Assembly (NCBI GenBank): GCA_949752735.1
Contig: OX457036.1
Span: 19,185,746-19,249,745, forward strand
Reading direction: 5' to 3'
Origin: Lumbricus terrestris
Taxonomy: Eukaryota; Annelida; Clitellata; Crassiclitellata; Lumbricidae
Length of the DNA: 64,000 bases
Shown: piece after piece, positions 35,301-44,787 of the stretch
Layout of the letters: each line of letters opens with the position of its first letter
Position numbering within the stretch: position 1 is the stretch's first letter
Made by a program: the position numbers and the translations under genes
Notes under the pieces: model-generated
The model's input: the letters and a program-made list of their open reading frames with translations, nothing else
Database searches by the model: none
Told to the model about the DNA's origin: nothing

Positions 35301-35844
35301 GAAAAATGACAGCGTATACTCACCTAAAAAAACGAGGGTACACGCGGGTATACATCGCGTATACCCACTTCAGTAAAACCAAGTCAAACAAGGCGGCAGC
35401 GTGTACTCGCCTCAAAAGTTCTAAGTGCAGCACTGGCCTAAATCACTCGAAAGTGCTGTTAACTTTTTGCACAAATGCCGCCTAAATTTAGTTACGACTT
35501 TGTTAAGAAGAGATATCATAAGATTAATCTAGGCCTATAGACCTATCAATAGTCATTAATTCACGGATAAAAAATATTTCGCTGGCATCTCAACGCATTT
35601 TCATCAAACCGTCACGAAGCTGACTTAGGCCTACCTTGTTATTCGCCATGAAGTCCAGTCCAAATGAATTTCGTACGCCCTTCCCAAGGACGCTCTCGTG
35701 TCCGACACCCGGCCAAATGGTTGACCGATTACATGGATTGGGTACCCTGTCTCCGTTGGGAATCTCCGCTTGATACCCTGGATATGCGTTTACGTTCAAA
35801 GCCAGAGCTGACAACAGGACGATCAGTAGAAGTCTCGACAGCAT
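24918..35844 (-). CDS. Gene B: temptin-domain / DBH-like copper monooxygenase fusion (complete, 8 coding exons)
   Basis: Joined exons total 1689 nt, giving 562 residues plus a stop, with every GT-AG junction in compatible phase. Residues 1-20 are a signal peptide (MLSRLLLIVLLSALALNVNA). Residues 21-115 form a temptin-type domain (IPNGDRVPNPC, WPGVGH, DSDGDGMTNG, ELGDPNCIW). Residues 115-148 are a Cys-rich linker. Residues 149 to about 475 form the two-domain copper type II, ascorbate-dependent monooxygenase core. The first copper site is His198-His199 (HHM) plus His265 (HWNN); the second is His339/His341 (LHMH) plus Met414 (DEMC). The family hydroxylates small amines or peptides using copper, O2 and ascorbate in the secretory pathway or outside the cell. 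The DOMON domain of DBH and MOXD1 is absent and temptin occupies its place. The C-terminus (SGARIVLALMAIAAF...) suggests GPI or membrane anchoring. The substrate cannot be inferred. Copy A is a tandem paralogue about 24 kb to the left. Confidence 0.87.
25767..26143 (+). mobile_element. tRNA-derived SINE family I, copy 2
   Basis: GTCCCGTAGCTCAGTGGTGA (A box) and GGTTCAAGCC (B box), a body matching 8517-8885, and an (ATT)n tail at 26109-26143. It lies in gene B intron 7. Confidence 0.82.
26628..27001. mobile_element. hAT-like MITE, 374 bp, in gene B intron 7
   Basis: TIRs CAGGGGCAGATCCAGG and (reverse complement) CAAGGGCGGATATAG. Perfect 8-bp duplication ACACCGGA at 26620-26627 and 27002-27009. 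The target lies at the end of a sequence (TCGTGACACCGG) resembling the Ginger1-like terminus. Confidence 0.85.
27235..27331 (-). CDS. Gene B exon 7: short second copper-domain exon
   Basis: Length 97 nt. The acceptor is TTTTGTAG|GAAAGTC and the donor is GA|GTACGT, the only GT that gives phase 2 and joins exon 8 in frame. It encodes GKSGEIRLSRGGKLIKLLDN and VTEYDYASPTMTE, matching the DBH region between the copper-B His pair and the GDEI..C motif. It was found by reading the strand against the family pattern, so it is slightly less certain than its neighbours. Confidence 0.8.
27608..27804 (-). mobile_element. hAT-like MITE family M, copy 1
   Basis: Contains TTTTTAGAACTGCACAACC and GTACAACTGCACGTT. 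Perfect 8-bp duplication AGACATCG at 27600-27607 and 27805-27812. Inverted relative to 33441 and 37199. Confidence 0.85.
28090..28300 (-). mobile_element. SINE family II, fullest copy
   Basis: The minus strand starts CAGCCCGGTGGCGCAGTGGG (A box) and has GGTTCGAATC (B box), then a body with AGTCCTTCACTCG and GCGCTTCGGCGTGAAAC. Related copies are at 30681, 56870, 12812 and fragments at 11838, 36008 and 46095. It is tRNA-like but embedded in a longer repeat, so not a tRNA gene. Confidence 0.8.
28522..28762 (-). CDS. Gene B exon 6: copper A third His and copper B His-X-His
   Basis: Length 241 nt, acceptor TTTTCAG, donor G|GTAAAT, phase 0 in and phase 1 out. It starts SHWNN (His265, matching the HYNNP motif of DBH), then GMRIYYTTQLRPNRGQV, IPPGQPSVTFTGNCSSSCT and STLHMHNLG. 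His339 and His341 match the HTH copper-B pair of DBH/MOXD. Confidence 0.9.
29211..29363. mobile_element. hAT-like MITE, 153 bp, in gene B intron 5
   Basis: TIRs CATAGGCGCAACCAC and (reverse complement) CATAGGTGCAATCAC. Perfect 8-bp duplication CCCACCAC at 29203-29210 and 29364-29371. The interior has three copies of a GTCCCCCCAACTTTT-like unit. Confidence 0.87.
30060..30217 (-). CDS. Gene B exon 5: first copper-domain segment
   Basis: Length 158 nt, phase 1 in and phase 0 out (ATACAA|GTAAGT). It encodes SLIGIWGVGVAGQCLHNQ and VGFRIGPTGFQWAVIQ, the stretch that precedes the third copper-A histidine in this family. It contains several cysteines expected to form disulfides. Confidence 0.88.
30400..30680. 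repeat. (ATTT/ATTC)n microsatellite adjoining a SINE
   Basis: About 250 bp of ATTTATTC-type repeats directly next to SINE family II copy 30681-30886. Other copies of that SINE carry short (ATTC)n tails, so this looks like an expanded tail. Confidence 0.88.
30681..30886 (-). mobile_element. SINE family II copy
   Basis: TTGTTATAGCGCCTCTTC, CGCGGACACTGAATCGG and GTGGACTCGAACCCG match 28090-28300. The A-box end is truncated. It lies in gene B intron 4, next to the exon 4 donor. Confidence 0.75.
30922..31107 (-). CDS. Gene B exon 4: first copper-domain segment with HHM
   Basis: Length 186 nt, phase 1 to phase 1, acceptor ATCCAG and donor GTAAGT. It encodes YTMRFPPTPVPTTETTY, then NLPNDSVSDIIAIEPVID and VMHHMLLYAC. 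The adjacent histidines (198, 199) are two of the three ligands of the first copper in DBH/PHM-type enzymes. A SINE copy lies about 35 bp inside the following intron. Confidence 0.9.
31239..31399. mobile_element. hAT-like MITE, 161 bp, in gene B intron 3
   Basis: TIRs CATGGGCGGAGTTT and (reverse complement) CATGGGCCGAGTTT. Perfect 8-bp duplication TAAATACG at 31231-31238 and 31400-31407. Confidence 0.87.
31610..31730 (-). mobile_element. Dispersed repeat (CTCCTCCTTTATCCAGG family)
   Basis: Inverted copy of the repeat at 12845-12982 and 62869-62965, with CTGCCAGTGCCAGTCC and GGATAAAGGAGGAGGG. Confidence 0.65.
31992..32093 (-). CDS. Gene B exon 3: Cys-rich linker
   Basis: Length 102 nt, phase 1 to phase 1, between TTCACAG and GTAAAA. 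It encodes VCEPIGSTLC, SWLMNC and LNCSAINSTG, with four cysteines, joining the temptin domain to the monooxygenase core. The same exon occurs in copy A at 9444-9545. Confidence 0.84.
32256..32440. repeat. (ATT)n microsatellite in gene B intron 2
   Basis: Near-continuous ATT triplets with single-base slips. Confidence 0.92.
32795..32927 (-). CDS. Gene B exon 2: C-terminal half of temptin domain
   Basis: Length 133 nt, phase 0 in and phase 1 out (CATCCAG|GTTTGG). It encodes TWNRTLCMKDSDGDGMTNG followed by ELGDPNCIW and THPG, the most conserved temptin segment. Cys77 and Cys97 are 20 residues apart; in mature numbering they are 57 and 77, the spacing I recall for the Aplysia temptin disulfide. 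Confidence 0.88.
33441..33645 (+). mobile_element. hAT-like MITE family M, copy 2, in gene B intron 1
   Basis: Contains TTTTTTAACGTGCAGTTG and ends AACAGCCCTG. Duplication GATTAGGA (33433-33440) against GGTTAGGA (33646-33653), 7/8. Confidence 0.8.
34120..35165. repeat. (TTTTAGTCTC)n minisatellite split by repeat X
   Basis: Degenerate TTTTAGTCTCT units occupy 34120-34221 and 34905-35165. Between them lies repeat X copy 3, so the array is older than that insertion. In gene B intron 1. Confidence 0.8.
34222..34907 (+). mobile_element. Retroelement repeat X, copy 3, itself interrupted
   Basis: Matches 12263-12778 in opposite orientation and ends in (GAT)n at about 34880-34905. Positions about 34567-34757 hold an inserted AT-rich repeat starting AAATCAAATCAAATC. 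Confidence 0.7.
35635..35844 (-). CDS. Gene B exon 1: signal peptide and N-terminal half of temptin domain
   Basis: Encodes residues 1-70. The chosen Met (35844-35842) starts a clean 20-residue signal peptide ending ALNVNA, followed by YPGYQAEIPNGDRVPNPC. An in-frame Met lies upstream at 35868, but the start sits directly after TTTGCAG, which looks like a splice acceptor, so a 5' UTR intron is likely. A possible N-glycosylation site is NRS after Cys38. The donor is AACAAG|GTAGGC, phase 0, and it overlaps a TAGGCCTA octamer. Confidence 0.87.
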
Positions 35845-36004
35845 CTGCAAAGTTTTAATAAAAGTCACGAAGGCAAGTTATTCAAGTCGCGTTGTTCAAG
35901 TCGAGCAGCGTCTTAAAAACTTTTTGAATTGTTTTAATTTTCCAATTATATTTTATGTCTTGAATTTTGTCTGCGTTGTAACGGGTTGCGGGTTGTCATC
36001 TCGC

Positions 36005-36090
36005 GGTGTATAATTCATTCATTCATTATGTCTTTCTTTCTGAGTATTTATATAGCGCCTCTTCGAGAAAACTACTCAGAGGCGCTCTGC
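36005..36090 (-). mobile_element. SINE family II fragment
   Basis: (ATTC)n followed by TATATAGCGCCTCTTCGAG and ACTCAGAGGCGCTC. Upstream of gene B. Confidence 0.6.
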
Positions 36091-36393
36091 TAGGAGGGCG
36101 GAAATCCAGATTTCTGGGTGTTCTCTGTTTCTCGCTCGTAACCCTTTTCGCTTAGTGCTTTTTATTGTTCTTGTTTTTTTCTGATGACCTTTTTATAGCA
36201 TTTGCGTACAAATATAGAAATAAATTCAGGGACTAAATTCCTAAATTCTAATCTTTCTTAGGATCTGATGGCCTTTTGTTCTTTCAACCAGACCTATCTT
36301 CAACGGATGCAAGCATGCAGGATGTGTAGCCTACGTGTAAACAGCTGCCGTAAATTTTGTTGTCAAAATTTCTGGGGATTTCTGTAGACGGGG

Positions 36394-36763
36394 CATAGGC
36401 GTATGGGACATTTCGGCAGTGAGGGGTCAAAAATTTGACTTTTTCCCGAAAAGTTCTCTTCGGTCAAATTTTCTGATGACTTTTTTATTTTTAATTTTTT
36501 TATAGTCATTCCGATTTTCCAGTCAAAATATCTGAGTTCCCCGCCACCGAAAGTAACTGATGACCTCTTTTTTAGTCATTTCGTTCGAATCATCAGAAGA
36601 TTATAGCTCTTTTACCCCAGTGTGCCCGAAAAAATCCTCACGTGCCTGTTTGTTCGAAAAAAGTGAAAAAGGTTTGCCCGCCCATGCCTGTTTTGCCCGA
36701 AAAACACATTTGACCAAAATTTGGGAGGCATTTGCCCCCTGGACCTCACTTCTGACGCCTATG
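36394..36763. mobile_element. hAT-like MITE, 370 bp
   Basis: TIRs CATAGGCGTATG and (reverse complement) CATAGGCGTCAGAAG. Duplication AGACGGGG (36386-36393) against AGAGGGGG (36764-36771), 7/8. The interior has repeated TGATGACCTTTTTTTAGTC-like motifs shared with 45365 and 57556. Confidence 0.78.
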
Positions 36764-37198
36764 AGAGGGGGAACTCCCCTCCGAAGATACTTGAAAAATA
36801 ATAATGATTTTCGTTTATTTAACAATCCGGTTGACCGACCGCAACCGGTTAGGATAGCTTACAGTGTACAGTTATGAAGTTGAACATTATTTGCAGAATC
36901 CATAAAATCTTAGCTACTAAAACTTTTAAAGCATAGGCCTACTTTTCGGATAATTATTATGAAGCAGACACGGTGTCAGTCACGGTGACTTCCCAAATCA
37001 ATCAACAGGCGTGGACCGTCATGTCTTTAATAATATTATTATTTCCCGTATGTCGCGTTTCCTTGACTGCATGGATACCATATCCGCATAAACGGTGCTA
37101 TATAGCCTACGGCTCCAGTTAAAAACACTTGAAATCATAATATTAAGCTGGGCTATGCCACTATGGCTTACGCTACCAGATCATAATATTTATTATTA

Positions 37199-37392
37199 CA
37201 GGGTTTTTTTAACGTGCATTTCTACACAAAATGTGCAGTTGTAAATGGATTTGTGCAGTTGTTGAAGCACTTCTGTGCAGTTAAAACTAGTGAAAAAGGT
37301 AATTGTCCTCCAATTGAAAGTAATTTTCCATGGAGGATGGAAAGAGAAAGAAGAGGTTGTGCAGTTCTAAAAATTCCTTTAAAACGGCCCTG
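37199..37392 (+). mobile_element. hAT-like MITE family M, copy 3
   Basis: Starts CAGGGTTTTTTTAACGTGC and ends AACGGCCCTG. Perfect 8-bp duplication TATTATTA at 37191-37198 and 37393-37400, though inside ATT-rich DNA. Confidence 0.8.
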
Positions 37393-38394
37393 TATTATTA
37401 TTATTATGCCAAGAGACGACGAGACGATATAATTGATCCGCATGGACGACTTTGGGTGCGCGAAAACTCGTTTCAAAGTAAAGACCAGCGGCGATTCTCG
37501 CAGCCTCATCATCCGCTCTAGACAATGGAGTGATGGATAAGTCGATGCAACCGTTGCCATTATTATTAGCATCACTATCATCATAATTATCATCATCATC
37601 AACATCATCATCACATCATCAATATTATTGGTTCAACTTTCATTATTTTCAATTACATTTTCTTATTTCTGCTGGTATAGCTGTACTTTACAAAACTCGT
37701 TAAACGTAACAATATTCACTTCACCGAATTGAACAGCATACCTTGTTATTTTCTGCTCGAGCGCTGATTCACAGAAAAGGTGTAAACGAAGAAGCGCAAC
37801 TGCTTCAAAAAGCAAGATGCTTCAGAATTTCGATTCATTGGCCTGGTTGCCAAAGAAACGACGCATTATATTGGCTTCCGAAGAGTCCGTGCATGCGATG
37901 TTAATGCGCTCATTTTTTATTCCTTCAGATCAGTAGGCCTATAATCCAGCGCTTACTTGGGCTGCGTAGGTGAATCGGTGATGTTGTCTCTTCGTGAGTT
38001 TCACGGCTGATAGAAAAAGTACTTGCAAATATTGACCTGCAGTTCCTAATAATATTAACATTGTGCGGTATATTTGACTAGGCAGGGTTTGATCGGGCTT
38101 GCCCGTAGCATAAAAATCATCAGCTCACGTGAGTTTAACTCACGTTTCGAGCTTTTTTATTTTACTGAAACCGTAAATTAAAACGTAAGATATTCAATTC
38201 TCGAAGTACATTACGCAGGGTAAGGATTGCCAGAGAGGTTGGGGTTTCAACCCCGGACTTTCTTAGAGCCCCATAGCAAAGTATATTTTTCAAACCTCAA
38301 TTCCAAGTGGATCATGGTCCAACCCCCAGTTATTTCTTCCCAATTATAACACTGGCTTTACGAGGAACTTAAAACTCTTGCCGTCGTAGATATA

Positions 38395-39373
38395 CAGGGT
38401 GGGCCAGCATAAATGTCCCGACTTTGCAGGCGTATAACTTCGCCAATTTTTAACATTTATTTATACTTGATGCATCAAATTAAAGGTATTTCACTCTAGT
38501 ATTATCTCTAAAAAAAGTCGAACTGATACTAGTTTAGGTTTTAATTATATACTTGGATCAGCGCTAGCTACCGTTTTTTGTCATTACTGACGCATTATGA
38601 CGCCGTTTCCCGGGAAAATTCTATCGTTTTTTGCTAAAACGCGCGTAGACACGATCATTTTGAGTGTTTGTAGGGTCCCTACCATGAATATCTTCTAATC
38701 GCAAAACCGCGTCCTTTCAATTTTGCCAACAGCCGTGCACTGCCATGCGCTGCTTCAGACGCTTGCACGCTGCCAGTCGTTTCTTTGCGTAAGAGCTGGA
38801 GAGTTCGTGGGACTTCTCGTCGACAAATTACTTTATCTTTAGGTCTATAATCTTTTCCAATACGCTATTCAGTGCTTCTAAGACGGCCTGTTTTGCGCTG
38901 AATTTGCACGCAGGGCCTGCCCTGGTCATTGTCTTGACAGCAAATGTACGCGGACACACGAGCAATGTTAGCGGATGTGAGCGCCGTGCGCTCCGATTCC
39001 CATGTTTTGCGAGTAGAAAGTCCTGTTTTATCAATTTTCCGTAGCAGATAATACAAGGTATTGTTTATTCCATCCTCTGTTAGAATATTCGTTAATCATT
39101 TCAAACGAATTAAATCCCAGTTCGTAAAATTAAGATCGAAACGCGATCATCGTCTGTCAACGGCGCCAGGTTGCGTCACAAATGACAGCAAAATATGGTA
39201 GCTAGCGCTGTTCCGGGCATATAATTAAAACCGACACTAGTATCAGTTCGACCTTTTTAGAGATAATACTAGAGTGAAATACCTTTAATTTGATGCATAA
39301 AGTATAAATAAATGTTAAAAATTGGCGAAGTTATACGCGTGCAAAGTCGGGACATTTATGCTGGCCCACCATG
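38395..39373. mobile_element. TA-flanked element with about 200-bp inverted repeats
   Basis: Left end CAGGGTGGGCCAGCATAAAT; right end (reverse complement) CATGGTGGGCCAGCATAAAT. The inverted match continues for roughly 200 bp (for example AGTATTATCTCTAAAAA, GCGCTAGCTACC). TA lies on both sides, as for Tc1/mariner-like elements. About 570 bp of interior has no transposase frame. A short similar end (ACAGGGTGCGCCAAAAAAT) is at 42964. Confidence 0.8.
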
Positions 39374-39399
39374 TATATACGCAGGGCTATACTTACATA

Positions 39400-40200
39400 C
39401 ATGATAGTTACCCAACATTAGACAAGATCTTTTATATTTTAACAAGTAGACCTATTTGCCAATTAAATCACTGTTAAAATGGCTTTCGAATATTTAGAAA
39501 ATCGCTGAATATCTAGGCCTACTAGTTATTTTTTTAATTCTACAGGAGGTCCTTTTTCCGGGACACAATGTAGGCTACATAAAGAAATGCATACATTCAT
39601 ATTCATAGCCCATTGTATGCGCGTGCGCGTGTGCGGGTATGCGCGTGTGCGTGCGCGTATATGTGTTCGTGTGTGTGTGTGTCTGTGTGTGTGTCTGTGT
39701 GTGTCTGTGTGTGTCTGTGTGTGTGTGTGTGTGTGTGTGCGTGCGTATGTGTGGGTGCGCGTATGTGCGTATGTGCGTGTGTGTGTGAAGGGCTGTCATA
39801 AAATTATAATGCAGTTTTGTCGGTAAAACTTAGGGTCTTGATTTACCTCCAGTTTTGTAAGATCGAGTGTAGGCGCTATCATGGGTGTAACTTTACCCCC
39901 AAATGGTGGTGGCGACTATTCCACTGCAGCTTTGTTCATTGGGGTAGAAGGGCCGAAATGCCTTGCTATCTACTCTGCCACTCTCTGCTATGTAATGAAC
40001 AGTTCGATTGTTCTGTATACTCTTTTCGTTTATATCGTGAGCCATTATTTTGTGTTTGACGGTCTGTTTAATTTTGTTTTCAATGAAAACTGTTTTTCTT
40101 GCTTCATTGTAAGAGTTTGCTGTCACTTCTGTAAACCTATCATTAATTAATAACGATTTTTAAAAATGCCAAGCATTGCCAATGATAGCGATTAATATAA
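39400..40200. repeat. (GT)n microsatellite and unassigned flank
   Basis: GT-rich tract at 39617-39790 with GTGTCT interruptions. The remainder (39400-39610, 39800-40200) shows no feature I can support. Confidence 0.7.
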
Positions 40201-40204
40201 TTAT

Positions 40205-41176
40205 TAGGGCTGTTGATTTAATCGCGTTAACGCATGCGATTAACGCGTTAAAAAATTTTGCGATTAAAATTTTTAACGCATTAATCGCACGCGTTAATTA
40301 GTTCTGATTAAAATGGAATCAGAGGCAGAAAATCTCGTTTTAAACGGAAGGCTCATACTTAAAGCTAGTTATACATGCTTTGGCAAATATTCCAAAAAAG
40401 AATTTGAATATTATCGTAGCAATTCTTTGCTCAATTATCGCCTGCATGCGAACCAAAACATGCGCTAAGCGCTAACGAAGAGCCGTCCACATCGGCCACA
40501 TCGCATCGTCCACTAAGGTTGTTTCCTCTTTCCTCACCTCGTCAGACTACGTTGGTTGAACTCCAGGAGATGTCAAGACCAATGGATCCAGGTTTCAAAT
40601 GATAAATGTTTACAGAAGGACAACTGAGACGAGGTTTGTCAAGAACCGCAACCTTTTGTGAAAAATTGTGACTAAATAATGAGTTTCAATAGCAGACCTA
40701 GGCCTACCATTGTTAACTAATAAGAGCATCCTTTTTACCGACCAATGTAAATAAACTGGTCTGCCTATAGCCTACAATTGGCTGAATAAATAATAAATTT
40801 TGATAGTCAAAAAACGGTTTTCTAATTTTCACATTTAGGTCTATATCAATTTAATTAAAGGTGGTTCAAATGAAACAATTAACGAATTTTGAGCAGTTGG
40901 CTGATTTGAACAGTGTTTCAATTCTGTCTGTCACACAAAATGTTCAATAAACTAAATGCAGAATTCAATAGGCTTAAGCCAAAGGTTATTGAACATGCTT
41001 GCAATAGAAAGAGTGCATTCAGTCATTAAAATTTTATGCTTCAGGAGTCCTTAGAAAATAGTAAGAATAGTATATTTGAAGAAAAAGTATTGCGATTAAT
41101 TTGCAGTTAATTGCGATTAAAAAAATTAATCGCGCGATTAATTTCGATTAAAATTTTTAATCGAACAACAGCCCTA
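40205..41176. mobile_element. hAT-like element, 972 bp
   Basis: TIRs TAGGGCTGTTGATTTAATCG and (reverse complement) TAGGGCTGTTCGATTAAAAA, a terminus typical of several animal hAT families. Perfect 8-bp duplication ATAATTAT at 40197-40204 and 41177-41184. Subterminal GCGATTAA/TTAATCGC repeats are many. No transposase. Confidence 0.87.
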
Positions 41177-41552
41177 ATAATTATCATAGTCTAAAATATA
41201 CCATACATTACTCCTGTATCGAATTACTGTGCACAATAAGTGTGACTTTAATAGGCCTACGATTTTTGATGATGTAGGCAATCTCACAGGTAGCATCAAG
41301 CGGGGGAAACCGCCCCTATGGTTCGCCTTTTCTTGGGGAGGGGAAAACGCCCTCTCTATTTGCACTTTGCAGGACCTTTCGTATTGAGCCATCTTTTCCT
41401 GTGAGATGGGCAGTCCTAAATACTGTCAGAATCAAATAGAGCACCGCACTTTTAAAGTGCTTTCTAGGTTTCAAAAGGCACAGAGGTTTTCAGGAAATAC
41501 AAATGAGACAACAAGGGGCGTTATTTAGTTTATCCTTCAATCAAGCTCAGGG

Positions 41553-41855
41553 CAGGGGCGGATCCAGGGGCAGCAGGGGCGGATCTAGGGAGGGTCAATT
41601 CGGCCATGGCCCCCATTTAGAAATTTCTTTATTTTTGATCAGCTATTCTGGCTCTGAAAGTTGATGTGGCCTCCCCATGAGTAGTTCCGCAGGTCCGTAT
41701 ATATATGCGACTAAAAAAGGTCATCAACTATTTTGGGGGATAAAATGGTTCCTTTTCTTGGGAATTCGAAACAAATGACTAAAAAAGGAAAGATTTTCCC
41801 TGTCCCAAGACCGAACATTTTGACCCCTCTTCGAAAATTTCTGTATCCGTCCTTG
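41553..41855. mobile_element. hAT-like MITE, 303 bp, with duplicated left end
   Basis: The left end CAGGGGCGGATCCAGG is followed at once by a second CAGGGGCGGATCTAGG. The right reverse complement is CAAGGACGGATACAG. Perfect 8-bp duplication GCTCAGGG at 41545-41552 and 41856-41863. Confidence 0.85.
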
Positions 41856-41863
41856 GCTCAGGG

Positions 41864-44754
41864 TGAGAATTGCCGTGGGGATTGAAGAGCTCAGTCAGCT
41901 TAGTCTTTCATATGACTCCATATATACATAGTCAAGTCTTCATTGCAAGCCCCAACTCTGCATATTCAACGTCTCAAATTATTTTTTTACAATTCTCAAA
42001 AAGAATAATTGAGGTGACGCATTCGTTCAGCTTCGCATCATCTGTCCGTACACGCAACAAAAGAGCGCTTGTTATTGTTTGCCCAGCCCATTGCAACCTT
42101 CCCTATTGTTATGCGAGTCCACTTGACGCTCATTTTCCAATGTCACATTCAAACAATCTCGAGGAGGCTCCTCTGCAGTCAGAGGCGACGCCGTCAAGAA
42201 GAAAAAAAGCTGTTTGTCTAATAAGAAAAATGCTTTTCATGGCCTCAACGCATGACGCTTCAACTAAAAAAAGTGCACAAGTAACACTGGTGCTCGATTT
42301 TCTATAGCGACCGTGTAGTCTCGACCCAACCAATTTTGCGATGAATTGGTCGTATGAGATTCTTTGAGATTCTTCACTACACCCTCCGTTTGAATAGCGG
42401 ACCAACCCACCCACGCCATTTTAGTGCGCAAATATGATAGACAATACGAACGAAAATATAAGTGAGTCTATATAGATCTATGCGTGCGCATTTTTATACG
42501 TGTATATACAATATATATTATGTAATTATACATATATACAGTATATGTATGTAATTATGTAGCCTATCTATTATATGGGGTGCTTGGGGCGGGTCCTGCG
42601 TACGGACGCACGCCCTATTGGTCCGGTGAACGGACATTCCCCCTGGACAACCCCGGACAACCCCCCGGACAAAAATCCCCCGGACAAACCCCTCCCCGGA
42701 TAGGACAAACCCTCTGGTAGAACATATTGTGCACAAGTGGTATTCTTATAAAACGGCGGTCCGAAGTACGCAAGTTGGATTGTTGAAAAGAATTATCGCT
42801 ATAAATAGAAGCCGGATCTATACAAAATAATTTGTACTAAAATGGAAGCTGGATTTATGAAAATGGTCTTGCTTAAATTGGAGCCGGATTGATGAGATAG
42901 TTGTAATTTAAATTGAAGTTGGACTGATGGAGACAATTATTGTTGCCATTTAATTAGAACTATACAGGGTGCGCCAAAAAATACCACCCTAGGTGTTTTG
43001 CCAATATCTTTTATTAACACTTTGGATTAGTTTAGATTAGATTAGATTAGATTAGCTCATGTGTACTGTATGCATACCAAGTATGCATGATATCTGCATC
43101 TGATTATTTTGTACCAGGACATTCAGAGAAACATCTCAAAGGCGCTAAAACATGGCTATATGACGGACTTCAAAAGGTGTTTCTTATAAACTGACCTTGG
43201 TCCCCTCAATCCGCGATGAATTTTAAGACTCCAGTCGAACGATGTTTGTTTGGGCGTTTGCCTTTTCTAAGCTCATCAGTGCGCACTCATCCTGCGCTGG
43301 AGCGATAGTAAAAAGTCTGCTAACTGCATGTAGGCTATAGGCCTATGCATGTATTAAATAAAGATTATTATTATAATCCTGTGTACACACGCGAATCAAG
43401 CGACACTCTGCAATGCGTGCGTACCTCAATAGTGCAGAGATTGCTGAATTGAATGAATTCAATCCCTTGTGGAATGCAGATTATGTGCTGCATAATGTAA
43501 TCGACCTTGACCTATATAATATTTATATGTAAGACCGGTTTTGCTGCGAACATTGCTGGTTGCTCTTTTTTATACGACTGTTTGTTGAACAGTGAACTGT
43601 AGCCTTGCCTTGTGTTTTGTCATAGACCTAACTGTGTCAAAGTTTAATGATGCTCTGCATGTAAGGGCGCATATAATTATGAACACAGAACACGTAGCCT
43701 ATATACAGGTCTTAACAGAGGTTAGACAGATGAGAAAGGCGAGGGTCTACAAGTTTGAGAGGGCCCACTCGCCATTGTTGGCAGGCGAAGAGGAAAGATA
43801 TCTAGAGTGATAACATTTCCAATCTGAAGTTCTGACATTCATAAAACAAAATAAAATTCACTCTAGTTCTTTCATTCTGCTCTGCAGATGTCACTGGCAA
43901 ATTGTAGGCCTAATTAGATTATGCTCACCAACAATCATACGCCAATGTAAAGTATATGAACGTGCAGGACTCATATCATTATGCATAATTCATAATAAAA
44001 ATAATACATATAGGCTTATAGTCAACACTAACTGATTACCAAGATGCTTAATAGCAGCTGGAAATTCATGGTCTGCACTTCTCATCTGGCCTCGGCCTAT
44101 TACCTGGTTTTTTCCAACGGGACTATACGTAATAGGCCTATAACCTGAGAAATACATAACATTTCGGCCATCAGATTTCAGTCAAAAGTTCAGTTTTCTT
44201 GAACTTGCATCCTCTGTAGACTGTTTCCAAGTCGTCTTGGACTCCCTTCTTGGTTTGCGACCAGACTCAGTAGGACTTTAGTCTCTACACTCATCATACG
44301 AGCTCACCAAAACTCCACCTCTCGCTATCTCCCCACAGGTCTTTCACTAAAAACTGAAAACATTGCTATTTCACAAATCCTATCCTGATTCTTCCACTTC
44401 TCCTCACACCCTTCGCCATTTCAACTCTAAACATCACCCACCTTAGCCGTCCATGATCCATCTATCTGTCTGCCTGACTCTCCGGACTTGACCCGCTGCA
44501 TATCGATTTTGTTTTGATTAAGCGTGGCAAGCAAGGTGCATTCATTAATTTTTATATCCAAGCAAAAAGCTTAGTCGATTTACTTGCGAAGCAGATGACC
44601 ATGTACGAAATGCTTGGCACAAAGGTTCGTTCGTCTCTCCGAATCCACTTCGTCTCCGAATCAGACTTTGTCTTTCACATGACAATCATCATTCAATACA
44701 ACAGTCGACACGAAATGTTTTTGTCTGAATTTGATAAAGTGCCTGTGTGTAGGC

Positions 44755-44787
<33 letters not shown>

